From NCBI GenBank assembly GCA_013399115.1, contig VXAA01001151.1, forward strand, positions 1,261,992 to 1,325,991: DNA of 64,000 nt, given 5' to 3'. The notes below the pieces were generated by a model. The model was not told the origin of the DNA. It did not search any database and worked only from the letters and a program-made list of their open reading frames with translations. How positions within the stretch are numbered: position 1 is the stretch's first letter; every line of letters begins with the position of its first letter. Both the position numbers and the translations under genes were made by a program. Origin of the DNA: Anseranas semipalmata. Its lineage: Eukaryota > Chordata > Aves > Anseriformes > Anseranatidae. This document shows, piece after piece, positions 46,102-58,723 of this stretch.

Positions 46102-48070
46102 TAATAAAAGTCACTCCTTCAGCTATCACACTTTCCTACTGAAAGAAAAAGCATTTGCTAAACCAACAAGATGCCAATAAAAATAGAATTATAGAAAAGT
46201 TAATTAATGAGATGATTTTAATAGGTCCTCTTTTGTTTCTTGGCAACAGAAAGCATGTGACAGTCAAGTGTCTGCCAAATGTGTTATCTTCGTGCTATCC
46301 ATTTGGGATCCATTGCTCGGCGCCTGGGTTAAGAGCCAAGCCAGGGGAAAGCAGTCGGTATCAGCAAGCTCCCGAGCTGCATTGCAGGCTGGAGGAGCAC
46401 AGGAGGAGGCTGCACGTTATTATAGCTCTGCAAACGCTTAGCTTAAGAAAAGACAAAATTGTTCAGTAAATCTTTAAATAAAGTGCAATGGGAGACTGCC
46501 ATTTTAGTCTTAGAAGCTATTTAAAGCTCAGTGTATCACAACTGAAATGCTTGCATTTCTTGCACGCATACATTGAAATCCCAATAGAATTGACTCTTCC
46601 TGCATGGGTATGTTGGGGAGCACACAGTTTACTCCCTCTTTTTGCCTTCTGACAGTGATTGTAAGGACAAGGATGCCTGGGCTCTTTCATCAGGGCTGTC
46701 ACTTGCTCAGTGTGCAACCTCGGGAAGTGACTTGGTGTCTATATGGGTGGAAATTTTAAAACAAGGCGCTTAAAATTAGACACCTAAATATAAGCAGCTT
46801 GTATTATTGCAGATGTGAGGTCTTGTTGGAAAAAATTGGCTTCTACATTTGTTTACCTGTAAAAGTGGTTTTGAGAGGCATAAAAATTTCTAAAATCTAT
46901 GCGCAGAGAAAGCATGTAGAGAATGATTCTTCAATTTATTTTATTTTATTTTTTTCACCCAAAGATATAAGAATTTTGGCCTCAACCTCATTGAATCAGC
47001 AGGCTTAAAAGCTCAAAAAGCTATTTTGGAAGTGTGTCTTCGTATCGCACTGGAGTGCGGGACAGAACTCAGAGCTTCAGAGTGTAGAGCAATGAAAAGG
47101 AGGGAGGTGTTCCAGAAGGAATTAGAAAAATTTAGGGAGAATAGGTGCCTTGGTAGCTGATAAGCGGATCTGGAGGCAGTCTCCAGCTAAGCCACCCTTT
47201 TGCTGCCACGTGAGAGAGAACCTAGAACGATCTCTCAGTGTTTGCCCTGGTTCATATGTATTTTCTTTAAGCAGTTGCTCTTGACTGCTAGCGGAGGCAT
47301 TGCAGGTTTTATATCTTTGTTTATGCCTTACTTAATTAGAATACTGTACAAGTTAGTTAATGTTTTTAAAACATTGAGATCATCAAATGAAATGGATATG
47401 AAAGAATTTCCAGTGATGTCTGAAGGGGGAGGGAAGGTCTTTATCTCAGTACAGAGATTTGGTGTTCTGCCGTTGGCCCAAATCTCCCTCATAACGCACG
47501 TATCCACAGGCTGCTGCACTGGATTCTGGGGATGTCTGTGTTAATGTAGGCCTCCTTCTGAAACCGTGTGACAGTTTACAAAATGCTCTGGGATGCAGTA
47601 GGATGAAAGGCGCATAAATATATGTAAAATGTTATAATTAGGATGCAATTAGCAATGCACAAGGAAGGAGTGTCTGCCTGGCTACGCTTTATATGTCTAT
47701 AAAGTTTCATTATTCTGGAGCACAGAATACATGGTGTAACACTTGTTCCAAACAGTTACGCTTGAAAATAATTGCTATGCACAAGCACTGAGGAAGTTCT
47801 TGTAAATCAGTTTTTGCTGGGAGACAGAGGCATTGCCCGTGATGCGATAATTTTGCAGGATGGGGAAAAAATTCTGGAAGAGTCACCACTGGAAGCAGTA
47901 AATGAGAAGGAGAATAGTGATTAGGAGTGTCAGCCTAGACTGGGAGGTGAGGGCAATGGTTTGCTGAAGTAACGAGGAAGAGGCCGCTTGTGATTTCCAT
48001 CCTGTGAGCTGTTGGTTCTGCTGCTGGCCCTTGTGAACCGGCTCTGGTGAAAAGGCTGCATCATCTGCAG

Positions 48071-48147
48071 GAGCTGTGTGGGTGCATATTCTACTATGTG
48101 GGGCTTGGAGTGAGAAGAAGTAAGGAGAAAAGCTATGAAGGAACAGG
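48071..48147 (+). other. Weak exon-like segment (77 bp)
   Basis: An acceptor-like AG (catcatctgcag) and a good donor (ACAGG|GTAAGT) bound 77 bases, with the frame from the first base open (ELCGCIFYYVGLGVRR...). No known protein resembles it. Chance is a sufficient explanation. Confidence 0.12.
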
Positions 48148-48199
48148 GTAAGTTGATTTCCTTATGATAAGAGCTTATTGGTCTCCTTGAAAATCTCAG

Positions 48200-48228
48200 C
48201 CCCCCCCTCCTTTTTTTTTTTTTTTTTT
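48200..48228 (+). repeat. C-run/T-run homopyrimidine tract
   Basis: Eight C, then TCC, then eighteen T. It resembles the C9/T16 tract 1.95 kb downstream. It is prone to slippage. Confidence 0.88.
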
Positions 48229-48324
48229 AAAGAATTTTCTCAAAAGAGAAGGTTGAATGGCTGGGGTTGAGATTCCTGATGCAGACTCACTTCCTAAATT
48301 GGGCATTGAGTTTAGTGGTCCTGG

Positions 48325-48398
48325 GCAGATCACTTAAGATCACTTAAGTGTTTTCCTCATCTGTAGTATGGAAATAATATCTCAGCAAGGATAAAATC
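48325..48398 (+). repeat. MIR-like SINE remnant, plus sense
   Basis: The segment 'cctgggcagatcacttaag', then 'gttttcctcatctgtagtat' and 'ggaaataatatctcagc', matches the MIR central and core block ('ccttgggcaagttacttaac', 'agtttcctcatctgtaaaat', 'ggggataataatagtacc') well. A local 10-bp duplication (atcacttaag twice) lies inside it. This is one of the two best MIR-like matches. Confidence 0.6.
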
Positions 48399-49609
48399 TC
48401 CCATGGGAGCAGGCTGAGCTAATGTGGTCTAATGTTGTCTAGGAAGAAATGCTTTGGAAACTTGAAGGAGAAGCTGAGATGCCGTGTCTGTCTCCCACTA
48501 GACACAACAGGAATTTGCTGCCTCATGAATCTGTGGCTGTCTGAAGTGCCAATAATGTTCCTGATTAGCGTGTTCCCTGATAGTAGGGAGTTTGTGATTC
48601 TGGGAGCTTCTGTTTGGATTACGTGAAGTCTGGAGGGGAATTAAAAAGACATTAAAGGTAAATGAAAATCACACAAACACGCTTTTCGGTTTAAGAACCA
48701 TCAGATAGTTAGTCTGGGTAGTGGAGTCCCCGAGCACATCGTTGCCTTTCTGTTCTTCTGGCACCAGTTAGGTTCTGCATGGCCCTTGCAGCAGGGATTG
48801 ATTATGCTCAGACAATGCAGGAATTACACCAGGCCTGAGAACTGGGTAGGATGGAGTAAGCTGAATCCAGTGAAATTGCTAATAGCCAACAAGTCTCTGC
48901 TGAGCTTTAATAGCCAGCAAAAACATCTCTCTGCTGAGCATAATAGACTGCAGTATTTCAGTCTTGTCACTTGGCGAGATTTGCATGGTTTTGTTCATGG
49001 GAACAACATACAGTGTTTGTGGCAGCACGCTGGTGGATTTCAAATCCTCCGGAGTTTTTGGAGGCTGGACCTTCTGCTTGAGAGAAGTGAACAGAAATGA
49101 CTGAGATGAGACTGGGGACTGGTACAGTGCGTGAGGATCGGTCACCTCTCACGTGCTTGCTAAATTACCAGCTAGGGTCAGTTAATTTAAGAGATGAAAG
49201 TCAATGTGCAGTCAACCTGTATTACAGAGGGGTACGTATGTACATAAATAGCCATACAGAAGAATTAATATATGGCTCAAATATAATGTCTAATGCTGTG
49301 GCTACAAATAATGGATAGCCGGTGTGAGCATGATGACTTGCACAGTATGTAGATATATATCGAATCACTCTCAACTTCTTTCATCCCTTCACCTAAGCAA
49401 AGAAGGTGCAGATGTGGTCAGTGCGTAAGGCACAGTGGCGTACTGCAGGAATGTGCCTCTTAGTGAGGCCAGAAGAACTTGTTTCCCATAGACCCCCAGA
49501 GCACCTCTTCACAATTGTGTCTGAGACAGGTACGCAATACAGTTGTATCTAGGACCAGAGTTGCCAAAAAGAAGTGCTAATGGTCAACGCTTCATGGGAA
49601 TACAGGGCT

Positions 49610-49692
49610 TTAATTTTTTTTGTCTGTAGAACAGGCATAATTGTATTTGCCTACCACATGAGAGTGGCAGTGAAGGTAATTAAAGTGTGGAC
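49610..49692 (+). repeat. MIR-like SINE remnant (3' half), plus sense
   Basis: 'tgtctgtagaacaggcataa', then 'ttgtatttgcctaccacatg' and 'gcagtgaaggtaattaaag' follow the MIR 3' half ('catctgtaaaatggggataa', 'tagtacctacctcatagggt', 'ttgtgaggattaaatgag') at roughly 60-65 percent by eye. Confidence 0.55.
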
Positions 49693-50153
49693 TGCCTTGA
49701 TTATTAGAAAGAAGGATGGGGGTGGAGAGAAAGCAGGGTTTCTGTTGACCTAATCGTTTTCTGTCGGGCACGTTGAAGTCCAGGCGGAGTGAACGCCCTG
49801 TCCTGCACTGCGCTTAATTTGGCAGCAAGTGAAATGCGTAAAGGCGAAGGAGGAGAATGCCAGACTGCGAATAAAGGAAGAGAGACCAGGTTCCATGGCT
49901 GTGTTTACATCTCTGTGCGTCTGGATGAGTGTGTATTTTTAACGAGCTGGCTGAGAAGATGGCAGTTCAGTGTGGGGAAAATGAAGTCAAGAGTTCAGGA
50001 AATTCAGGATTTACTGTTTGAAGCAGGGAATTAAAAGCAGTTGGCCAGAATTTGGATGTAGCAGTTCTTACCCAGGAACCCAGCAGGTTTTGTATGTTTC
50101 TGACATCTTTTCATGTATGTTTAGAGGAGAGAAAATGTGGCATATTCCCCCAT

Positions 50154-50178
50154 CCCCCCCCCTTTTTTTTTTTTTTTT
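50154..50178 (+). repeat. C9/T16 homopyrimidine tract
   Basis: Nine C are followed immediately by sixteen T. It is similar in design to the tract at 48200-48228. Such runs are slippage-prone and often wrong in length in assemblies. Confidence 0.9.
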
Positions 50179-53100
50179 GTTACTTAAAGTGAAATCTTAG
50201 GGAAAAAACTGGATTGTTGTTACAGCAGCATCTCTCAGTCCATAATGATGTAGAGAGGACAGTAAGCATATTCTGGCTTTGGGCTTTGGGTTGAAAGTTG
50301 TCAGCTTCTGCACCTTGTGTTTGCCTGCTTTTCAGGCTCACTTCCTAGGACATGAGGGTTGTCCAGCTGCTCTGTCCTTCTTCCCTCTCGCTTCGTTTCG
50401 GAATAGAACTCAAAGGTACTGACCAGTAGCTGGGGTGCAGGGGAGAGGAGAGAGTGGAAGACGAGTGTGCAGTTTAGGTGGTATAGAGGTGGAAACTTGA
50501 GATATTGGAGCAGTTAAGGAAGACAGCTTTAGGCTTTGGTGGATGGGTTTAAAGGACATGGAGAGAAACTGGGAAAGCAGACAAATGGAAAGGAACTGAA
50601 AGTATTTCTGGGAATGGTGTTGCCAAGAGGATGTTACATGGAGGTAGTGCAGACCTGATGGGTGTTGAGGATGTTGAACACAAATCTGTCAGGAAAAAAA
50701 GATTCATTAGTTCAGCTGCTCGTGGAACAGTTTGTCTCTTGATATGCGCAACGGCATAAGAAGGAAATGCCAGGAAGTTTACACTTGTAGTCAGCCTAAT
50801 TGCCTCTGTCCGGGTGGGATGTTGTGGGAACCTGGGGAAGATGCACGGGACTTTGGCTTTCCCTGCTGTAAGCGTGCATGGAAAATGATAAAACTGTTTC
50901 TTTGATCCCTGTCTTACACAGGCTCTTACTCTTTAGTTTAGGTGCACTATACCCAAAAAAAGAAGAGCAGTGCAGTGGAGATGAGGCACGGAGTAAAACA
51001 GAAGTAAAACAGTCATAGGACAAAATGAAGTCTGCTTGCAGTCAGCCTGTGAGGCAGGTTAGGATCCCTTTGCATGAAAAGGAAAGTTGTCAGTGGTGTC
51101 AGCTGCTTTGAGATGGTCGATACATTGGAACATAGCACTGTTTGGAAGACAACAGACCATGGTCCGGAGGACGAATGGAATATCTAGAGGAAAATATTCA
51201 GTCTTCCTTTAAACTGGGAACATGGACACACCTATTTTGCTAGGGCCACTCCCTTTAGTACTGCTAACCCAGGAAATATTAGGAGTAGAGCCACAGAGTG
51301 AGCCACCTCTGAAGGATCTCTGCTCTGCAAGGCTGTAGCTTTTGAGGTCCAGGAACGTTACTGCTCGAGAACACAAATGGAACTAGAAATACATCAGAGC
51401 TCTGCAAATGGCAAAGGTTTGTCCTGGGCTATAGCTCAGCTATGTAAATCTCTACTGATAAATTACAGAGGTTAAAGCATCCATAGGTTGTTGGATTTAC
51501 AGAGGGAAAACAGGCTGAGGAAGTTCTCTTGGGCTGAAATTTGCATGTTTGTTGATAGAGCAATTTCTTTAGTTCCTTTTTCTTTACCGACTAAGCAGTT
51601 AAACACCTTTCCAGCGTGGTGTATTTTATGAACTTTATGAACATTTATGACTTTGTCACATGGCTGAACAGTGCATGCATGCATCCATGTGTTTCTCCTC
51701 TGAAGTGAGTTTTTCAATGTGAGGAGTGGAGCACAACTGGGTGGAACTAAACAGGCTTGTTGTCTGGCTCTGACTCCATGTGCATGTTTGTGGGAAGCTC
51801 TTCGCTGCTCTGTTTCGCAGTTTTTCTGTCTTCTTGGTAGAGATGATGACAGCATGCTATTGCTGTGGGGTAGCTTCTGTATAAAGAGGTTTTAGTGTTC
51901 TTTTGTAGTGGAAGGTGGCATAAAAGTTCAAAGCATTGTTAATTAACGCTTTGAATGAAAAGCAGATAACTCGATCTGTGCTATGGAGGGCAGCTTTCTT
52001 TGGAATTTATCCTGAGGAAACATTGCTGTACAATCTGTGACTTACTGACTAAGCACACCTACGAGTTCTTGGCTGCCCTGCAACTGTCTGTCACTCCTGT
52101 TTGCTTTTGCGCAGAAAGGCAGGCAGCAGGATGTTGGGCAGCTGCTGCTGGCAAGCGGTGCTTTTTCCTTGTTCAGAGGTGCTGCAGGTAGGACTGAGCA
52201 GCACAGGCTGCCGACGTGTAGCAGCCTGCCAGGACGCACGGGCAGATGGAACTCCAAGCACTTCGCTTCGAAGCACCGAAAGAACATTCACCACGGTTTT
52301 GGTGGTAAGGTACAAACAAGTGGTACAAGGTGAATTATGTGCATCCAAGAGGCCTGCAAATCTTAATTCGCTTATCAAATGTTTCTCTTTTTTTTATACC
52401 ACAATCTTAGGAAAACGTGAGGGAAGAGGCATGCTAATACAAAGGCATATTTAGCTTTCTTAGTAACGCAGGTGTGGGTAGTTGCTTACTCTGTTATGCC
52501 TGGACAGATAAACAAACCTCCCAGGACCCCATTTGACTACAGGGGTTAGAGCTGGCAGAATTAAAATCTTCTCTTTGCATTGTCTAATCCAATATTTGTC
52601 CCTTAAAAATAATGTCTCACACAGATACCATCTATCTTTAGGGGTCTGGAGCTTAAAAAATGTACAGGTATGCATATTGGAGAACTCTGTATATCTCTAT
52701 GAAAAATATCACTTTACCTTAAAAAAAAAAAAGTCCAAACTCTACCTGTTTATAACAGCTGTTTATAACAATAACAACAAATTTATTCCATTGCTACATG
52801 TCTTTGTAGGCCAAATACTTAACGTAATGTGGAACTAGATATAACAGTTCTGTTTCTGTTGTGTCTCTCAGTGTGTGGTGAATTAGGTGTGCAAAATTAG
52901 TTTTTTCCTTCCTTATTTCTTTACTATTTCTAAATTCTATTTCAGCTGATTACAAGAATATAAATTAATCTTCACGGAAGTGCAAGGTGATAGCATTTTG
53001 TTAAAATCAGCAGCTTCTGTGTTGCTGTGAAGTAGGAAGCTGCCGTATCGTTACGTGAACATACGGATGAAATGAGCATCTGTCCAGCTCCAGTGGGGAT

Positions 53101-54239
53101 TCATTCTAGTGAGGTTAGACTGAATATCTGGTTCTCGGCTTCCTGAACAGATATACAGAGAACAGGGGAAGTCTTGCTTATATCTCTGCCTGCTTTGGCT
53201 AGTGCAGATGACCTCTTGTGTGGATTTGGAAATCTGTTCTCACTGTTGAGGTCTTAGTAGATAAACTCCTGACTGCCACAGTGATAAACTGCAGCAGGGA
53301 AGAATTGATGACCCTCCCTGGTACTCTAGGTAGCTGTACTTTCTCTTCCCTAGCGTTACAAGGAGGTTGAGAGTCTGGCCCTTTGGAGATCTTATACACA
53401 GAGAGATGCTTTTGGGGATATGTATTTGGCATTTCATTAAAGTGGGTAACGAAGACACATTGTTCTGTTTTACTTTTGTTTTTAATCAGTTTAATGTGCT
53501 GGCTTTCACATTCTAGAAGACCGATCCACTGATTCTTTGTCAGATGTCTATTTTGAGTTGGAAGGCCTGACCTTATTCTGATGGCAATCCAGCAAGCAGC
53601 TGGAGAACTCAAATTTTTGACTTCTTCATAATCAATTAATTGAATCTAGGAAAAGTAATGGGAAAGTCTGGATTCCAAAGAAAACATAAATGTGGGAAAA
53701 AAAAAACACACAACAGTAACAAAATAAGAGAAAACCACTACAAAATAATGGGTTATCTTGTAATTCATTCATAGTTAAAAAGGAAATAACTGGAAGCTGT
53801 CAAATAGTTTCAGTCAGAAAACATATGTTATAACATAAGGTTCTCTACTGATAAATCCTGTGGTGGTCAGCACCTGTTTTAACTGATTCATCTGAAAATG
53901 TTGCTCAGTGCTGCTTGAAGTACTTCATCAATCAGTTTTCATTAGCACAGCCTGACAGGTTGGCTGGTGTGCCTACCTTCTTTAGTTGTTGTTTTCTTGC
54001 TATTCTCAGTTGCAGAACTATTCCTAAATCATACCAGGGCAAAACTCCTACCAAATAATTGAAGACTTAGAATGTAAATACCAGAAGGAATGATGAAACT
54101 GAATTTGAAAAGTTGGTGCGTGGAAAAGGTTTTTTTTTGTCATTGGTCTGTCAGTGACAAATCTGTGTATTAAACAAGTATCACAGTGGTAAGGTCAATG
54201 CAAATAAATCAAGCTGTGTGTTACATTAAGGGAGTGTCT

Positions 54240-54530
54240 ACATAAAAACAAACAAACAAAAAAACCACACACCAAAACAAACAGAAAAACCCTAATATGC
54301 ACTTGTAATAGTTGGTTGCACTCTACATGAACTGAAGAATCGGACCTCCCATTGTGGAGTAACTGTTTAGATGCGACGTTAAATGTATCGTAAGTACCGG
54401 GAAGTACAGATGATGACTAAGAATGCAGCAGCAGGTTGTCTCTCAAAGATGGGAAGGGCCACCTTGACTTTAAATTGTGTTTTAGTTACAGTTGATTTAA
54501 AAAAATAAAAAATAAAATAAAAAAAACCAC
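54240..54530 (+). repeat. A-rich simple sequence patches
   Basis: (CAAA)n-like sequence at about 54245-54295 and (AAAAT)n-like sequence at about 54494-54530 flank ordinary sequence. These are low-complexity patches. There is no gene or clear retrotransposon body in front of them, so I do not call them poly-A tails of insertions. Confidence 0.75.
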
Positions 54531-55856
54531 AGAAACATTTGATTAAGTTTCACCTGCTGCTTTTTTTTAGTAGCCCAAGACATACATGACCTTAACTGGC
54601 AAAAGCAAATAACCTCGATAGATGGCTTATGGTCAAGGAATGGCAGGATAAGGTCAAGAAGTTATTGCCAAAGAAATACTGCTCTAAATCATTGTTGCAA
54701 ATATAATCCGGTGAATATCGATCAAGCAATCAACATCGTGGTCTTAGATTCTTTGTAGCTGTTCCAGTTGACTCATTCACCATTCCTGTAGTTTATAATA
54801 CTAGTACAATTTTCCCAATATTTTAAGACCTTATTTCCTACCTTTTATTCCAAAATGTTAAGCTGGCTAGATGTCGAATGCCCTGCACTTCCACTGCAGG
54901 ATCAAGACTCCTGATGTAGTACTGTCTCTGCATAACTCTCCCAGTGTTGCATATAGCTGCATCGCATCGTGTGTGTCAGGGAAATGAAACAAGATAAGGC
55001 CTGTTCTGTGTTGAGTGGCATTGGTAAAGAACAAACAGGCTGTATCTGTCTTCAAGTCAAGGGCATGTTTCTCCATTTTAATGTCCTGTCAACTTTGGAA
55101 GTTCGGTGGATTTCTGTGACTGTTGCTTTTTCTGTTGGTGCCAGATTACAAACCTTATTCAAGTAAAGGTTCCTCTTACCTATCAAGAAAAAAAAACCAG
55201 GCAAAGTGAGGCCGTGGAATACCCAGGAGGAACAAAACCTCAGTTTGCCAAATACGAGTAGTTATATTTCATGTTAGACGTCATTTCATGCCATGCATAA
55301 ATTGAACTAACTTCCACGTCTTTTGTCTGCCCGATCAGCGCGTTCTGAGGAGAGTCCAGGCCTGATCTCTGCTGGTCCGCAGCGTGGTCCCTCGCGCGGA
55401 GCGAGCTGCTGACTGCCATCGTTCTGCTTAACTGACAGTTTCTCGGCTTTTAACAGGGCTCTTGATCACTTGTGTGTGCGCAGCTGATCTGCCAAGCAGA
55501 AGATAGTGCTGACCATGAGAGGAAGGGTTCAACGGTGCTGTAGGATTTAGTTAATTACAAAGCGAAGATTAGCCAACACAGCATATTTAAAGCTGCTTTT
55601 AGTAGGAATGTTGGCAGTGGATGAACTGATCTGATGTCATTTCTGGCATCCTCTAGCAGTGCCATAGTTTCCACTATATTGAAAGGTAACCTCCTATTCT
55701 TAGTTTTGTTTTTGACAGACATTGACAAAAAGTTTGTACCAGCCTCTGTGGGGTACCTGAGTTCGTCCTTAAAGCAGGAAGGAGGAATCTCTCTCAGTGC
55801 TTTGCTGGAGCTAGGGGAGGGCAGGATGACTGCAGGAGTTGTCTTGTTGGAGTAAT

Positions 55857-55875
55857 GCCGTGCTCCGAGCACGGC
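55857..55875. repeat. 19-bp interrupted palindrome
   Basis: The arms gccgtgctc and gagcacggc are exact reverse complements around a single central C. The spacer is too short for all nine pairs to form a hairpin, so a binding site for a dimeric protein, or chance, is more likely than an RNA structure. Confidence 0.7.
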
Positions 55876-58279
55876 TGTGGTGTTGGAGATGGTGAGAGAT
55901 CAGTGCAGCAACAGAAATACTTAACACTTCTTATGATCACATGTGCTGGTTCTGCATCTGCAGTGGAAGATCCACTGTGAGGAGAGAATGGAAAATTTTC
56001 AACTAACATATCCAGGAAGTTCTACAGTAGCCTAGAGAAGACTTTCTCTTCTAATATAATTTTTGTTCAGTGTTTGAGTGAAGTTTCTGTGTGTATTTCT
56101 GTAATCATGTGACTTGTCAGAAGAGACAGTGCAATAATATCCAGTTTATTTTAGTACATAACAAGAGGAGTGGTGCTTTCTTTGATGTCATGCTTATGGC
56201 ACATCACACTTTAAAAAGGTACAAGAAATAAATACGGGTATTGAAAGAAACCAAGCTTTCAACTTTGATTTTTTTCCTTCCCAATTTATTTCTGTCTCAG
56301 TTACTATGAAGTCTACATTGTGAAGAGAATGTTTTACAGTTTCTCCTCTCAGCTGGAAGAAAATATCAAAGTTCAAGAAAGGCAAAGGGAAGAAAAAAGT
56401 CTGATTACAGGAATTACATTTTTCTTGCATGCCTTCGCTCATTTGATGCTACCTTTGTGATTGTCTGAGAAAGCAAATGAATTCGAAGCACAATGGGGTG
56501 CTATTTTAATGAACCATCTCTAGCTCTTGGGGCCTCTAGCTAATATAATAAAGCTTTAATTTTTTTATTTATTTTGATTGTTGTTCTTCAAGTCGTTCTT
56601 TACAGGCTACTACAGGCTGAACTGTTACATAGTAATGACCGCAAGTAAGTAGAAGAAAATCAAAAATTTTAAATGTTTTTCCACAATGCTTATTTGCATC
56701 TCAAGGATCAAAAATACATAAAGCGACTTAAACATTGTTGAGGACTAGGGGAAAAAAAAAATAGTTTAATACTTTCCTCTTGAATATCTGAAGATGTGCC
56801 AGCTTCTGCCCGGATCCTTTTAGCTAATTATTCCCGAGTGGCTTAGGCGTCTCTTTAACTTCAGGCATACTGCATGGCCCCAGGAAAGTCGTGGGATTAT
56901 TTATAAGGTTGGAGATAGGCAAGCACTTGAAATGTGTTGCTGAGTCAGTTGTTCAATTATACAAAGTCTTGGGGGTGCAGTAGTTTTTATATTTGTATTT
57001 CATATAGCTCTGACCATATCCTGCCTACAAAATTGCATCAGTTGTCAGCAATTACAGCTGTTCTTTTTTTCTACCTCTAAGTAAAAAGGATAGCTTTTGC
57101 TATAAGAATGTATGTTGCAGTGTTCTTGGCATTATAGATCAATAGATTACTCTTTAATTGTGCTGCCAGGAAATAAAATGCTGAGCCACCTCATCTCAAA
57201 ATAACACAATAGACAGATCCATTAATGCACACACTGACATTTTATGTCTGAAAATAGTCAAGGATGAAGGTTTTTTTTTCTGTGGCTAGTCTGAAATAAA
57301 CATTTGAATTGGTAAAGTAAGTTAAATAGCCTTTGGTTGAATCATGCCTTTTGTCTTAACCCGATTAACAGCGCACTCTTCTAGTCCCAGCAAGCAGAGT
57401 GCCAGTGATTTTGCTTGTTTGAGGCAGAATGACTTAACTAAAAATGCAATTCTTGGATCAGAGATGTACAGAATTGTTATGTTCTCTGTGTGAAATGAGT
57501 ACTTTCAGTGTTAAATACTGGCTGCAATCTGTTGGACAATCATTAAGAAATATAGTAATGAAGTTGGAAGGTATTAAGATCAAGCAGAGCACTCAGCTGT
57601 GCTTTGCATGACCTCTTTTTTAATGCCGACCAGTTACTATCCTAGAGTTCTTGCTGTCTGTGGTACTTCCACAGTTCCCATTACCATCGAACCCTAATAC
57701 TTGGTCTTTGCTGTACCTGCTGCTACAAGTCCCCTGGGGGCACGGGGTGGCGTGGGGAGCTGCAGTGGCGGAGCGAGGGGACGGCCTGCGGATGGACGGG
57801 AAGGCTGGGGGAGAGCAGAGGCTGCGTGTTCCTCAAATCCCCGGTTAGCACTCCAGCTCTGTAGTCTTCCTTTCTTACAGTTAATCTAACTGGTTGTTGA
57901 TAATTTGAATAATTGATGAAGGAAGCAGATACTCTGGTAGCTGTGATGGCATTAAATGCTATAAATGGATTTTGGTGAGTAGTTCTGCTGCTTATTTAAG
58001 TGCAGTAGAATGGGTTCTCCAAAGGCTGTTCTGGATATGGCAGTAATTCATCTGGATGTTGGTGGCATTCTTCACCCATACTTATCTTAGCATAACATCT
58101 TACCTGATGCCTTTGGTCATTAACAAAAGAAATAAATGAGCGTTGCAGGCGCAGAGTCACAGAAGTAGCGCTTCATTTCTGGGTAGTGAGCAGGACAGTG
58201 CTCACTGTGGAATGGAATGGAAACCCCAGTGAAAAATGCCTTCAGGCATTTTGATTCAGTTTTGAATATACGAATTCTC

Positions 58280-58365
58280 AGCTTTCTGTCTCCAGAGACT
58301 GCCCGTTTTGTGTCACAGATTGGGTTGCATGCTTCTGCTGTAGATTTGAACCTGGGAGGAGACAT
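58280..58365 (-). repeat. MIR-like SINE remnant with B-box-like sequence, minus sense
   Basis: Read on the minus strand, the sequence goes 'cccaggttcaaatctacagc', 'agaagcatgcaacccaatct', 'gtgacacaaaacgggcagt'. This follows the MIR order of a tRNA-type B box (GGTTCAAATC), then the 'ctctgccactta' region, then 'ctgtgtgaccttgggcaag'. It lies inside an 84-codon ATG-started open frame on the plus strand (58217-58471), which is therefore best explained as chance. Confidence 0.5.
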
Positions 58366-58723
58366 TTTTGTAATGAAACTGATAACCCCCACAGATACTG
58401 GTTTTCTGCAGAAGGTGGAAAAATCATTTGAGAAACCTTTTATTGGATTTTTAAAACATTTCAGTTGGTGAGTTTGTGAATTACAAGGAAAGTTAAATAT
58501 TTTTTACTTAGAACTGTAATGTAGAAAGAGTAGGTATTTTGCTTTACGTTAGTGAATTAGAAGTTTTACAAACAGGTTTCTTTCTTGCTTTTAGATAAGC
58601 TTAGAGATGCTTTTTAAAGACAAATTATGTTTATTTATTTGCAGTATTCTTAGTGAAAATGGACCCTCCATTATAGAAACCAGGTAGTTACGAAATTGAT
58701 TTGAACCATTCTTTCATTTCCAG

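Larger units (their letters stand above)
42770..48195. other. Non-coding stretch
   Basis: No gene is recognisable. It includes a (TAAA)n-like microsatellite near 43361-43373, a MIR-like remnant near 44265, AT-rich sequence, and a weak exon-like segment at 48071-48147. Overlapping open frames of up to 140 codons at 42985-43407 and 104 codons at 46155-46469 match nothing I know. Confidence 0.65.
48400..57640. other. Non-coding stretch
   Basis: No coding exon or RNA gene is recognisable over about 9 kb. Named content is limited to a MIR-like remnant at 49610, a C9/T16 tract at 50154-50178, A-rich simple sequence near 53696, 54245 and 54494-54530, and a 19-bp interrupted palindrome at 55857-55875. 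The open frames are under 140 codons, overlap on both strands, and match nothing I know. Confidence 0.65.

Noticed and set aside
57727..57741. A possible CTCF site (cccctgggggcacgg)
   Set aside because: It lacks the conserved A in the core, which throws the following G run out of register.
58217..58471. An 84-codon ATG-started frame with a donor-like TTG|GTGAGT at its end
   Set aside because: About one third of it overlaps a minus-sense MIR-like remnant with a B-box-like string, and no protein family is recognisable.
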